Translations under genes and position numbers: made by a program
Part shown: positions 1 through 7,162 of the stretch, one piece after another
Layout: every line of letters begins with the position of its first letter
Numbering within the stretch: the stretch's first letter is position 1
Notes under the pieces: model-generated
Databases searched by the model: none
What the model saw: the letters and a program-made list of their open reading frames with translations, nothing else
Told to the model about the DNA's origin: nothing
Source: an uncultured Eubacteriales bacterium
GTDB lineage: Bacteria; Bacillota_A; Clostridia; Saccharofermentanales; Saccharofermentanaceae
Assembly: GCA_900313405.1 (NCBI GenBank)
Contig: OMQY01000299.1
Span: forward strand, 1 to 7,162
DNA length: 7,162 bases
Reading direction: 5' to 3'

Positions 1-1533
1 CATCGTGGCATAGAGCGAAGTCTTATCTGTAATTATGACTACCTTATCCCCTTCGAAAGCCTCAGGCACGATGACATATGCGCCCTCCTCGTCTTCCTTC
101 AGGATATAGAGGATCTTAGCCTCTGTAGTCAGTGTCTCGTAACCGACGAACTCTGTTGCAGAAGTATCAGCGAGGAGTTCCTCGGGGAGTCTGTGACCTG
201 CCCATGCGGTATTGGAAACGTTCTCCTTGGTGGCCTTACGTGCACGGTCCTTCTGCTCCTTCATAGCGGTCTTAAAGCCTTCTTCATCTACAGTAAGGCC
301 GGCATCTGCAGCGATCTCCTTGGTGAGATCGAGAGGGAAACCGTATGTATCATGGAGCTTAAATGCATCCTCGCCTGACAGAGTCGCAGAACCTGCTGCC
401 TTGGCACTCTCGATCATGTCGTTAAGAATACTCGTTCCGGCCTCTACGGTACGGAGGAAAGCATCCTCTTCATTGTTGATTACGGTCATGATCATGTCGT
501 ACTTCTGAACGAGTTCGGGATAAGCATCCTTGTTCTGTTCGATAACCACCTCGGCGATATCTGCAAGGAACTTGCCCTCGATGCCGAGGAGCTTGCCGAA
601 CCTGGCTGCTCTTCTCATGAGTCTTCTCAATACATAGCCACGGCCTTCATTTGAAGGAAGAACGCCGTCGGAGATCATCATGGTAGATGCTCTCATATGG
701 TCAGTAATAACACGGATACCGACATCATCCTTATCCGAAGCACCATATGTCTTTCCGGCCTTGGCGCAGACCGTATCAAGGATACGACGTACCGTATCAA
801 CCTCGAAAAGGTTCTCAACCCCCTGCATAACGCAGGCGAATCTCTCGAGTCCGCCGCCGGTATCGATATTCTTCTGCTTAAGAGGAGTGTAAGATCCGTC
901 CTCCTCACGATTGAACTGCGAGAAAACGAGGTTCCAGATCTCAACGAATCTGTCGCAGTCACAGCCGGGAGCACAATCGGGCTTGCCGCAGCCGTGCTCG
1001 ATACCTCTGTCGAAATAGATCTCGGAGCAGGGACCGCACGGACCTGTTCCATGCTCCCAGAAGTTATCTTCCTTACCGAGCCTTACGATACGCTCTGCAG
1101 GAACGCCGACCTTCTTATTCCAGATCTCATATGCCTCATCGTCTTCGAGGTATACGGAAGGATAGAGCTTCTCTTCCGGCATCTCGAGCACCTGCGTCAG
1201 GAACTCCCATGCCCACGGGATGACCTCCTCCTTGAAGTAATCTCCGAACGAGAAATTACCGATCATCTCGAAGTATGTTCCATGTCTGGAAGTATGACCG
1301 ACGTTCTCGATGTCGGGTGTCCTGATACACTTCTGGCAAGTCGTTACTCTCTTGCACGGCGGAGTCTCGGCGCCCGTGAAGTAAGGCTTCATCGGGGTCA
1401 TGCCCGCATTGATAAGCAATATCGAAGGGTCGTTCTGAGGCACGAGTGAGAAGGACGGTAATCTTAAATGTCCCTTTGACTCGAAGAACGACAGGTATCT
1501 CTCTCTGATCTCATTCAAACCGAGTGGCTGCAT
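1..1533 (-). CDS. alaS: Alanine--tRNA ligase, N-terminal 511 residues (gene cut by window edge)
   Basis: Class II aminoacyl-tRNA synthetase that charges tRNA-Ala with alanine using ATP in the cytoplasm. The start ATG (complement of 1531-1533) has an AAAGGAG ribosome binding site at 1541-1547 and the protein begins [20 protein letters not shown], the usual AlaRS N-terminus. Visible family signatures are [13 protein letters not shown] (motif 1 region), [16 protein letters not shown] (residues 85-100, motif 2), GPCGPCSEI (164-172), a Cys-rich [16 protein letters not shown] insert, and DTGGGLERF (224-232, motif 3). The catalytic core is therefore complete and uninterrupted. The middle tRNA-recognition region follows. 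The last visible residues, [11 protein letters not shown], correspond to the conserved segment just before GGQ in the editing half. The remaining editing domain, its zinc-binding HxxxH site and the C-Ala domain lie outside. Full-length enzymes are about 870 residues. The gene lies 66 bases downstream of a WYL regulator on the same strand and has its own promoter. Confidence 0.97.
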   Translation of the reverse strand, partial: MQPLGLNEIRERYLSFFESKGHLRLPSFSLVPQNDPSILLINAGMTPMKPYFTGAETPPCKRVTTCQKCIRTPDIENVGHTSRHGTYFEMIGNFSFGDYFKEEVIPWAWEFLTQVLEMPEEKLYPSVYLEDDEAYEIWNKKVGVPAERIVRLGKEDNFWEHGTGPCGPCSEIYFDRGIEHGCGKPDCAPGCDCDRFVEIWNLVFSQFNREEDGSYTPLKQKNIDTGGGLERFACVMQGVENLFEVDTVRRILDTVCAKAGKTYGASDKDDVGIRVITDHMRASTMMISDGVLPSNEGRGYVLRRLMRRAARFGKLLGIEGKFLADIAEVVIEQNKDAYPELVQKYDMIMTVINNEEDAFLRTVEAGTSILNDMIESAKAAGSATLSGEDAFKLHDTYGFPLDLTKEIAADAGLTVDEEGFKTAMKEQKDRARKATKENVSNTAWAGHRLPEELLADTSATEFVGYETLTTEAKILYILKEDEEGAYVIVPEAFEGDKVVIITDKTSLYATM

Positions 1534-1554
1534 ATCTTGTCTCCTTTAAGGAAG

Positions 1555-1583
1555 TTATAAACTTTGTGGATTATAAATCTTTG
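1555..1583. repeat. Imperfect direct repeat spanning the alaS -10 and start site
   Basis: On the minus strand, CAAAGATTTATAA (1583-1571) is followed by CAAAGTTTATAA (1566-1555); the copies differ by one inserted base. The first copy contains most of the -10 element and the second covers the predicted transcription start. This may be a binding site for a regulator or chance similarity in an AT-rich stretch. The second copy also offers an alternative -10 (TATAAC). Confidence 0.4.
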
Positions 1584-1598
1584 GCGCTAATAATGCAA
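1570..1598 (-). promoter_or_regulatory. Sigma-A-type promoter of alaS
   Basis: Read on the minus strand, TTGCAT (1598-1593) is followed after exactly 17 bases by a perfect TATAAT (1575-1570). The -35 matches TTGACA at 3 of 6 positions and the -10 at 6 of 6. Transcription would start near 1563, giving a leader of about 30 bases before the alaS ATG at 1533. The -35 lies directly behind the stop codon (1602-1600) of the upstream regulator gene, so alaS need not depend on read-through from it. The leader is too short for a T-box. Confidence 0.72.
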
Positions 1599-1599
1599 T

Positions 1600-2655
1600 T
1601 TATCCGAGCGCTCTTGTCAGGTATTCCTTGAATTGCGCTTCTACTTCCTTGTCCTCTATCTCCACGCGTACACCGTCAAAAGTAGACAGACGGAACAGTT
1701 GTGTAAAGAGCGTCGGCACTATCCCCGCCTCGAAGGTAAACCTGACAAAACCGCTCGATGATTTATCTTCGATGATGCTCTTAACATTCACTCCGTCAGC
1801 AAAAGCATTAAAAGCACGCATCAGCGTCTTCTCATCAACACAATCGATCTTCATGGTTATCACACGGACGTCCTGTGATGCAAAAGCATTGACTGAAGAT
1901 CTCAGATACTTATCAAGGATACGGTCTTTCTCATCTCTGAATCCGAGATAATCAGCTTTTTTGCCGACCTTTTGGCTGCGTGTATCCACTCTGTCGATCC
2001 TATAGCGTCTTATTGACTTCTCACGGTCACCAATAGTCGCATAAGCATCATTATCAACTGCGATCAGATAGTAGTTGCCGTCTTCCCAGTCAAGCGCCAG
2101 GGGTGAAGTAACCTTGTCCGAGCAGGCTCTGAATCCGCCCGCGAACTTATACCCGTAACGGAAACAGAGAACGCAGCGTTCTTCTATACATGTCCTGATA
2201 TTGTTAAGGAGGAACTTGGTCCTCTGATTGATGGTGCTGTCATGTTTGATGAGGGATTTATATCCGTTCTTGAAGTAGGACGGATACATCTGCTTGATGT
2301 TCAGGCACAGATCAGTCTCGACGAACGGCGTCGTACTGATAGCATCGACTATGAGCCTCGCTTCATCAAGGCTCAACTCATACTTAAGCTCCTGTCTCAG
2401 GTACTTGCGTCCGGTCGACAGGTAGATCCACTCGTCCCCGACGTCAACGTTTCCGGTCGATACCATGAATTCGTTGATCCTGGCTATATCGGAATATACC
2501 GATTTACGCTCGAAAGACTGTCCCGTCACATCACACAGATAATTGATTATCTCAGGCATCGACACGGCAGTAGTCTCATCAAAAGGATTGACCTGCTTAA
2601 GAAAGTAATCATATATCAGCAAGATCTTCTGTTTGGATTTCTCCGAATTACCCAT
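1600..2655 (-). CDS. WYL-domain transcriptional regulator (351 aa)
   Basis: Probable DNA-binding regulator of the HTH-WYL type. I chose the ATG at 2655 (protein MGNSEKSKQK...) because an AAGGGGGA ribosome binding site sits 10 bases upstream. A longer in-frame ATG at 2721 would add 22 residues but has no comparable site. Residues 5-80 form a winged-helix-like N-terminus with the SMPEIINYL and SVYSDIARINEF helices. The WYL domain covers about 148-225; its name-giving motif reads YYL (195-197, in NYYLIAVD) and is followed by the typical RRYRIDRV (216-223). The C-terminal WCX-like region ends near residue 345. Family members usually sense a ligand through the WYL Sm-like fold; some bind nucleic acid or nucleotide second messengers and control DNA repair or defence genes. 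No defence gene is visible here, so the target is unknown. The gene is divergent from the DUF1015 operon and lies upstream of alaS, so local or self-regulation is possible. Confidence 0.88.
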   Translation of the reverse strand: MGNSEKSKQKILLIYDYFLKQVNPFDETTAVSMPEIINYLCDVTGQSFERKSVYSDIARINEFMVSTGNVDVGDEWIYLSTGRKYLRQELKYELSLDEARLIVDAISTTPFVETDLCLNIKQMYPSYFKNGYKSLIKHDSTINQRTKFLLNNIRTCIEERCVLCFRYGYKFAGGFRACSDKVTSPLALDWEDGNYYLIAVDNDAYATIGDREKSIRRYRIDRVDTRSQKVGKKADYLGFRDEKDRILDKYLRSSVNAFASQDVRVITMKIDCVDEKTLMRAFNAFADGVNVKSIIEDKSSSGFVRFTFEAGIVPTLFTQLFRLSTFDGVRVEIEDKEVEAQFKEYLTRALG

Positions 2656-2665
2656 ATATCGCGCA

Positions 2666-2673
2666 TCCCCCTT
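2666..2673 (-). promoter_or_regulatory. Ribosome binding site that sets the WYL regulator start
   Basis: The minus strand reads AAGGGGGA here, 10 bases before the ATG at 2655. This favours the 351-residue product over the 373-residue reading that starts at 2721. Confidence 0.65.
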
Positions 2674-2722
2674 CAATAAACATCTTACATCCAGTCCTTC
2701 ATCATAAGGCGGATCTGACAAG

Positions 2723-2754
2723 TGTGTTATTAATCGTACACAATAATGATAATA
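2723..2754 (-). promoter_or_regulatory. Candidate promoter -10 and operator of the WYL regulator
   Basis: An inverted repeat TGTGT-N10-ACACA (2723-2727 and 2738-2742) has its half-sites centred 15 bases apart around an AT-rich core containing ATTAAT. Just upstream on the minus strand lies TATTAT (2754-2749), a 5-of-6 match to a -10 box. No good -35 is present: TTTACC at 2774-2769 would leave only 14 bases of spacer. If this -10 is used, transcription begins near 2742 and the inverted repeat would cover the start site, a placement suited to autorepression. Five-base arms can arise by chance. Confidence 0.3.
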
Positions 2755-2871
2755 TAAATCTGCCTCACGGTAAACAGATCATTAATCTCTTTGATTCTTC
2801 CGGATAGTCTTGATGCTCATGTTCACTATCATTGGTTCATGGCCATCTGTCTGAAGAACCGTCCCTTTACC

Positions 2872-2900
2872 TTTTTATATGAGCAAAACCGTGATAAAAT
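2872..2900 (+). promoter_or_regulatory. Candidate extended -10 promoter of the DUF1015 operon
   Basis: TAAAAT at 2895-2900 is preceded by TG and one base (TGATAAAAT), an extended -10. TTTTTA at 2872-2877 lies 17 bases upstream and is a weak -35 (3 of 6). Transcription would start near 2907, leaving a leader of about 38 bases before the ATG at 2945. No stronger promoter was found on the plus strand between 2760 and 2944. Confidence 0.45.
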
Positions 2901-2944
2901 ATCTTTTGCTTTATCTATAACGTAATATAAAGGAGCCCGCTGGA

Positions 2945-4228
2945 ATGAAGATATATAAGGATGCGGCAATAGCTGCAGCAGACATACTTTTACCGCGAGA
3001 GGGGACCGACCTGAGCAAATGGGCAGTTATCGCCTGTGATCAGTACACCTCTGAACCGGAGTACTGGAACAAGGCTGACGAGATCGTCGGAGACGCTCCC
3101 TCAACACTTCGTATAGTGCTGCCCGAGGTTTGGCTCGGCACGGATGCCGAGAGCGAGAAGCTCGCATCGATCGCGGATAACATCAACGGTTATCTTAATG
3201 ACGGAGTATGGGGTGCACCGCTCGAGGGATTTGTCATCTTAGACAGGAGCACACCTCTTCACCCTACCCGCAAAGGTATTATGCTTGCTGTAGACCTCGA
3301 ACAGTATAACTATGAGCCCGGCAATAAGGCTGCCATCCGTGCGACCGAAGGAACAGTATTGAGCAGGATCCCTCCCCGTGTAAGGATCAGAGCTAATGCA
3401 CAGGTGGAAGTTCCTCACATCATGCTCCTCATGGACGATCCTGACGATACGGTCATCGGCAGGGCTTGGGACAATGTGATCAGTTCCGGCGCAAAGCCTG
3501 TTTACGACACTGACCTCATGCAGGGCTCGGGGCACATCACAGGTTACTATGTAGCAGCAGGATCCGAGACCGGCAACGGGATCGTCAATGCTCTCACGGC
3601 ACTTAAGGCAGCTTCGGCTGACGGTATGCTTTTCGCTGTTGGTGACGGAAACCATTCTCTCGCATCAGCCAAGGCTCACTGGGACAATATCAAGAAGGAT
3701 CTGTCCGATGAGGAGAGGATCGACCATCCGGCGCGTTTCGCACTCGCCGAAGCGGTCAATATACACGACAAGGGCATCGACTTCGAGCCGATCCACAGAG
3801 TAGTATTCGGCATGGAAAGAGATAAGTTCATTGAGACCGCACTTGGCTTCTTCAAGGGCAGCAAAGCAGGCAAAGAAGCCGTGGCTGGCATGCAGAGCTT
3901 TATCGTTACCGGCAAGACGCCCGAGGAAGATACTGTTATCTCTATCCCTGAGCCGCCTCATTCGCTGGCAGTCGGGTCTGTACAGATCCTTATCGATAAC
4001 ATCATCGCATCCGATAAGACGATCAGCTGCGATTATATACACGGCGAAGATTCAGTCCGTAAGATAGCTTCTGAGGGGGACCGATGCGGTATCCTGCTCG
4101 ATTCCGTATCCAAGTTCACGTTCTTCGACACTATCGTTAAAGACGGAGTCTTCCCCCGCAAGACCTTTTCGATGGGTGAAGCATTCGAGAAGCGCTTCTA
4201 TATGGAGGCCAGGAAGATAGAGAGATGA
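2945..4228 (+). CDS. DUF1015 family protein (427 aa)
   Basis: A complete soluble protein of the DUF1015 family (COG4198), whose biochemical function is not established. The start ATG follows AAAGGAG (2929-2935) with 9 bases between. The N-terminus has the family pattern PREGTDLSKWAVIACDQYTSEPEYW (residues 17-41 in pieces), with the CDQYTSEPEYW segment at 31-41. The middle carries DLMQGSGHITGYYV, and the signature GDGNHSLASAK begins at residue 233. That motif resembles the ADGHHR motif of other DUF1015 proteins and the GxHR-type loop of ParB/sulfiredoxin-like folds, which is why relatives are sometimes labelled as ParB/Spo0J; I would not transfer that name. No signal peptide or membrane span is seen. 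In many Clostridia the family sits beside serA/serC of serine synthesis, but neither is present here. Its stop codon overlaps the next start (ATGA at 4225-4228), so it is probably translationally coupled to the flavoprotein. Confidence 0.9.
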   Translation: MKIYKDAAIAAADILLPREGTDLSKWAVIACDQYTSEPEYWNKADEIVGDAPSTLRIVLPEVWLGTDAESEKLASIADNINGYLNDGVWGAPLEGFVILDRSTPLHPTRKGIMLAVDLEQYNYEPGNKAAIRATEGTVLSRIPPRVRIRANAQVEVPHIMLLMDDPDDTVIGRAWDNVISSGAKPVYDTDLMQGSGHITGYYVAAGSETGNGIVNALTALKAASADGMLFAVGDGNHSLASAKAHWDNIKKDLSDEERIDHPARFALAEAVNIHDKGIDFEPIHRVVFGMERDKFIETALGFFKGSKAGKEAVAGMQSFIVTGKTPEEDTVISIPEPPHSLAVGSVQILIDNIIASDKTISCDYIHGEDSVRKIASEGDRCGILLDSVSKFTFFDTIVKDGVFPRKTFSMGEAFEKRFYMEARKIER

Positions 4229-5337
4229 CGGAACAGGCAGATTCCAAGCGTAAGATCTGTATTATCGGCGCGGGGCTCTCCGGTCTCGTGTGCGGCATGC
4301 GTCTGGCTAAGGCCGGATTTGACGTGCACATTGTTGAGGAGCTCACTTATGCCGGCGGTCTTATGGCATCGACCCGTATAGGAAAGGAGTACCTTGAACT
4401 CCTTCCCCACCACATCCGTAAGACAGATAAGGCATTACTGTCTCTCATCAAAGAAGAAGGAATGGACGGCAAGCTCGAGTGGTTTGATTCGCTGTGGTAC
4501 GGTAAAGCTTCGCGTAAAAAGCTCGGCTACCTGAACGACGGATTCTCCGGACTTATAAACAGCCTGATCCAGGACATCACCGATAACGGCGGACAGATTC
4601 ATTATTCGTCGACTGTAACGGATATCACGGAAACCGATGGCGATAATGTCGATAACGGCTGTCGCTACAAGGTCACATGTATCCTTAGCAATTCTGCTCG
4701 TAACACAGTCGAGTGCGACTATGTTATCTATACGGGCTCATGCAGGGCTTTCGTCAATGTCAGTCATAACCTGCCGATCCCGCTCAATACCAGAGACCAG
4801 CTCATGAATATCACGTATTCGGCGTGTATCAGTCTTATGACGGTGTTGAAGCGCCAGCACTCTGAGGTGTATTTCCAGAAGACTTCAGAGTCCCTGCCCT
4901 TCAACAGGATAATCAATCATTCGAACTGTTTCGGACAGCGTAACTATGGCGGTAACGTCGTATATCTGGTAGGCAACTGTTCTATTACCGATAATCTGTG
5001 GGTAGCATCTGACAGGGATATTATGGAGAACTATTTCGCCGCATTCCGTAAGCTCTACCCCATGATCAAGAAGGCCGACGTCAAAGCCTGGCGTCTCACC
5101 AAGATCAGATATGCCTGCGCAGACATCTACCCGAGAGAGGATCTTCTTAATCCGCTCGAAGGTCTGTTCGTCTGCGCGGACGGTCTTTATGAGAACAATA
5201 CCGATGACAAGCCGGTCAACAGGATGGAGCATGTCGTTCAGATAGCGAACAGGGTATGCACCGAACTGATCAGAAGCGCCGAAGCAACCGAAGCAGCCGA
5301 TGAAGAAGACAAATCGATCGTAACACCGATAGCATGA
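4225..5337 (+). CDS. FAD-dependent oxidoreductase, amine-oxidase/protoporphyrinogen-oxidase-like (370 aa)
   Basis: Probable FAD-binding oxidoreductase of the broad COG1232-like group (NAD(P)/FAD-dependent oxidoreductase). The N-terminal Rossmann fold is clear: KICIIGAGLSGL (residues 10-21) holds the dinucleotide motif with G15, G17 and G20, E38 at the end of strand 2 is placed to bind the ribose, and YAGGLMAS (42-49) is the usual following Gly-Gly segment. The PHHIR stretch (61-65) occupies the position of the PHxI segment of related flavoproteins. Near the C-terminus GLFVCADGLY (313-322) followed by PVNRMEHVVQIANRV matches the second FAD contact, with D319. An acidic tail (about 350-365) follows. 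At 370 residues it is shorter than typical 450-500-residue HemY or phytoene-desaturase relatives, so the substrate domain is reduced and I cannot name a substrate. No signal peptide or membrane span is seen. The start overlaps the DUF1015 stop by four bases, with AGGAAG at 4211-4216 as ribosome binding site. The DUF2298 gene follows 31 bases after its stop. Confidence 0.85.
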   Translation: MTEQADSKRKICIIGAGLSGLVCGMRLAKAGFDVHIVEELTYAGGLMASTRIGKEYLELLPHHIRKTDKALLSLIKEEGMDGKLEWFDSLWYGKASRKKLGYLNDGFSGLINSLIQDITDNGGQIHYSSTVTDITETDGDNVDNGCRYKVTCILSNSARNTVECDYVIYTGSCRAFVNVSHNLPIPLNTRDQLMNITYSACISLMTVLKRQHSEVYFQKTSESLPFNRIINHSNCFGQRNYGGNVVYLVGNCSITDNLWVASDRDIMENYFAAFRKLYPMIKKADVKAWRLTKIRYACADIYPREDLLNPLEGLFVCADGLYENNTDDKPVNRMEHVVQIANRVCTELIRSAEATEAADEEDKSIVTPIA

Positions 5338-5368
5338 ATTAATAGAATCACTGTAAAGAGGGATAGTA

Positions 5369-7162
5369 ATGAAGACTTATACGAATAACAACCCGCATCA
5401 AGTTAGACGGCCGGATGTAACAGGCAAGGGCAAGAACAAAACGGTGCCGAGGCGTAAGCCCGCAGGCAATGACAGCCTTTTTGCCAATCCCTGGAAGTTC
5501 TTTCTGATACTGATCCCCGTTGTGATCCTCTTCATAACCGGATCGATCCTTATGGGCGTATCTGAGACTTCTCCGATCGTCCTCTGGTTTATGACGCTCA
5601 TGCTCATAGGCATTGCCGCATATCCTCTGTCAGCTTGGCTATTTAAGACAAACGGGAGCGGAGGATTCTTCCTGTCACAGCCTCTGGGACTGATACTTGC
5701 GGGTCTTATTGTCTGGACGCTGTCCTATATTAAGATCTTCCGGTTTAATCTCCTCTGCATCATCATCGCTCTTGTGGCCATAGCCGCCGTCTCCTATGGT
5801 GTCAAGCCGCTCCGTGACAATCTCGTTGAGAGACTTAAGACACCCGGGACTTTCTATCGGGCAGTCGGCGAGCAGACAGTCTTCGCCGTCATCTTCGTTG
5901 TACTCTGCTACTTCAAGGGTTACGGCCCGATGATCAACGGACAGGAGAAGTTCATGGACTACGGCTTCATTATGTCCATGCTCCGTAACTCCAAGCTTCC
6001 CGCATCCGATATGTGGCTGTCCGGTAGATCGATCAACTACTATTACTTCGGTCAGTATCTCTATGCTTTCCTGATAAAGCTTAGCAACGTCAAGACCGGC
6101 GTCGGTTATAACCTGGCCATGTGCTCGGCTATCGCCATCCCCTTCACGATGGCCTACTCCATCGGCTGCATGCTGATCGACAGCGCCAGAGAATTCGGTC
6201 TCAGATGCGGCAAGGTGATGACTCAGGTCTGCGGTATCCTCGCAGGCTTCACCGTCATGATCTTCGGTAACTCGCATTCGTTCTTCTACGATGAGGACAG
6301 CTTCGGTCACAGATTCCTGAAGCTTTTCGATAAGATGGGCTTCGATGTCGGAAGGAACTCATATAACGACCCCGAATATTTCTTCTTCTATCCCGACAGC
6401 ACGAGATATATCGGCTACAATCCCGACACCGCCGAGACAGCAAAGGGAGGCGGAGATTACACGATAGAAGAGTTCCCGTTCTATTCGTATCTTGTAGGCG
6501 ACCTTCATGCACATGTCGTATCCACCATGGTTGTCCTGCTCATTATGGCGGTCTGCATCGCAATGATCACCCGTAAGATAGTGACTGCCGACAGCACCTA
6601 TACTTCAAGCATATCGTTCTCGAATTTCTCGCCCAAGAACGGAACACTTACGACAGCATACAAGACCTTCATCAACGTTGAACTTATCACCATAGCCGTA
6701 CTTCTCGGCTGTGCTCAGATGACCAACTACTGGGACTTCCTTATCTACTTCATATTCTCGTCGATGACGCTCCTTGTGTACCACACCAGATACTCCTCCA
6801 GGTTCAGTACTATCGCCGGCGTCATAGGCTTCGGTGCCACTATTGCCGGTATCCTCGGTGTCTATCTGGCAGTCGGCTCATCGCCCGTCGTTCACTTCCT
6901 GCTTCAGGCGCTCGTTCTGGTCTTCGCTTATGCCTGCGTCGTTGCAACGCCCTGTGCCCTCACCAAGGTAAGTGCCGGAATGAGCTTCATCTTTACCGTA
7001 TCGACACTCACGGCTCTGCCGTTCAATTACCATTTCGATATGATATCGAATGCACTGGGCAAGGTTAAGAACAACACTCCGATCTATCAGCTCTATATCC
7101 TCTGGGGAACACATGCGATAATCTGTATCACGTTCTTTATCATCACTATGGTCGGCAAGAAC
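5369..7162 (+). CDS. DUF2298 ('YYY') polytopic membrane protein, N-terminal 598 residues (cut by window edge)
   Basis: Large integral membrane protein of the DUF2298 (Chlor_Arch_YYY) family. The ATG at 5369 follows AAAGAGGG (5355-5362) with 6 bases between. Residues 1-41 are polar and rich in Lys/Arg, suggesting a cytoplasmic tail. Hydrophobic spans follow at about 43-63, 70-92, 103-121, 126-145 and 169-186, with several more after 225. Family hallmarks are GQEKFMDYGF (191-200), SINYYYFGQY with the triple Tyr at 224-226, EFPFYSYLVGDLHAH (368-382) and MTNYWDF (451-457). The loop between the fifth and next span carries E193, K194 and D197 beside the YYY motif. Acidic residues in the first large outer loop are typical of GT-C glycosyltransferases, so a lipid-linked sugar transferase role is plausible but is my inference; the family is uncharacterised as far as I know. 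The reading frame stays open to the last base, with no stop, and relatives are often longer than 600 residues. It is probably the third gene of the DUF1015 operon. Confidence 0.9.
   Translation, partial: MKTYTNNNPHQVRRPDVTGKGKNKTVPRRKPAGNDSLFANPWKFFLILIPVVILFITGSILMGVSETSPIVLWFMTLMLIGIAAYPLSAWLFKTNGSGGFFLSQPLGLILAGLIVWTLSYIKIFRFNLLCIIIALVAIAAVSYGVKPLRDNLVERLKTPGTFYRAVGEQTVFAVIFVVLCYFKGYGPMINGQEKFMDYGFIMSMLRNSKLPASDMWLSGRSINYYYFGQYLYAFLIKLSNVKTGVGYNLAMCSAIAIPFTMAYSIGCMLIDSAREFGLRCGKVMTQVCGILAGFTVMIFGNSHSFFYDEDSFGHRFLKLFDKMGFDVGRNSYNDPEYFFFYPDSTRYIGYNPDTAETAKGGGDYTIEEFPFYSYLVGDLHAHVVSTMVVLLIMAVCIAMITRKIVTADSTYTSSISFSNFSPKNGTLTTAYKTFINVELITIAVLLGCAQMTNYWDFLIYFIFSSMTLLVYHTRYSSRFSTIAGVIGFGATIAGILGVYLAVGSSPVVHFLLQALVLVFAYACVVATPCALTKVSAGMSFIFTVSTLTALPFNYHFDMISNALGKVKNNTPIYQLYILWGTHAIICITFFIITMVGKN

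Noticed and set aside
697..1449. Open frame of 250 codons on the plus strand
   Set aside because: It lies fully antisense to the alaS catalytic domain, whose motifs are unmistakable. The composition of the translated product is not protein-like and no family is recognisable. It is a codon-bias shadow.
1542..1552. Palindrome TCCTTTAAGGA over the alaS ribosome binding site
   Set aside because: The loop would be a single base, so no RNA hairpin can form. It is most simply the purine-rich ribosome binding site next to a chance pyrimidine run.
1534..1599. Rho-independent terminator between the WYL gene and alaS
   Set aside because: I found no GC-rich stem followed by a T run on the minus strand; the space is taken up by the alaS promoter and ribosome binding site.
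2242..2679. Open frame of 145 codons on the plus strand
   Set aside because: It is antisense to the N-terminal half of the WYL regulator, with no ribosome binding site or recognisable family.
2656..2721. Longer start for the WYL regulator at 2721, adding 22 residues
   Set aside because: There is no convincing ribosome binding site before 2721, whereas AAGGGGGA precedes 2655 at good spacing. The extra residues do not resemble the usual family N-terminus, and the longer start would overlap the candidate operator region.
5675..6310. Open frame of 211 codons on the minus strand, rich in Asp, Glu and His
   Set aside because: It is antisense to the hydrophobic DUF2298 gene; the acidic composition is what antisense of membrane-protein codons gives. 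It has no family match that I recognise.

Overview
The window reads as ordinary chromosomal DNA of a Firmicute, most likely of class Clostridia. The reasons are strong AAGGAG-type ribosome binding sites, TATAAT-like promoters, an AlaRS with the Cys-rich GCDCDRF insert common in clostridial enzymes, and the DUF1015 subtype with a GDGNHS motif. Base composition looks moderate and codon use looks similar in all five genes. I see no insertion sequence, phage gene, tRNA, rRNA or CRISPR array. Genus-level placement (for example a gut or rumen Oscillospirales/Saccharofermentans-like organism) would be a guess.

The layout is divergent around a 289-base intergenic region (2656-2944). Leftward lie a WYL-domain transcription regulator (1600-2655) and then alaS (1-1533). 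alaS is cut by the left edge after 511 codons, just before the GGQ of its editing half. alaS has a good promoter of its own (TTGCAT, 17 bases, TATAAT) starting right behind the regulator's stop codon, and the gap is too short for a T-box leader.

Rightward lies a compact run of three genes: a DUF1015 protein (2945-4228), an FAD-dependent oxidoreductase that overlaps it by four bases (4225-5337), and a large polytopic membrane protein of the DUF2298 ('YYY') family. The last starts 31 bases further on at 5369 and runs off the right edge with 598 codons present.

The leftward pair is translation housekeeping plus a regulator of unknown target. The rightward three look like one transcription unit, preceded by a candidate extended -10 promoter at 2872-2900. 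None of the three has a firmly established function. The membrane protein resembles multi-span GT-C-type glycosyltransferases in general architecture, and the flavoprotein could act on a lipid or sugar-nucleotide partner, so a role in envelope glycan or lipid-linked sugar metabolism is a reasonable guess but only a guess. This operon is the best candidate for undescribed biology here.
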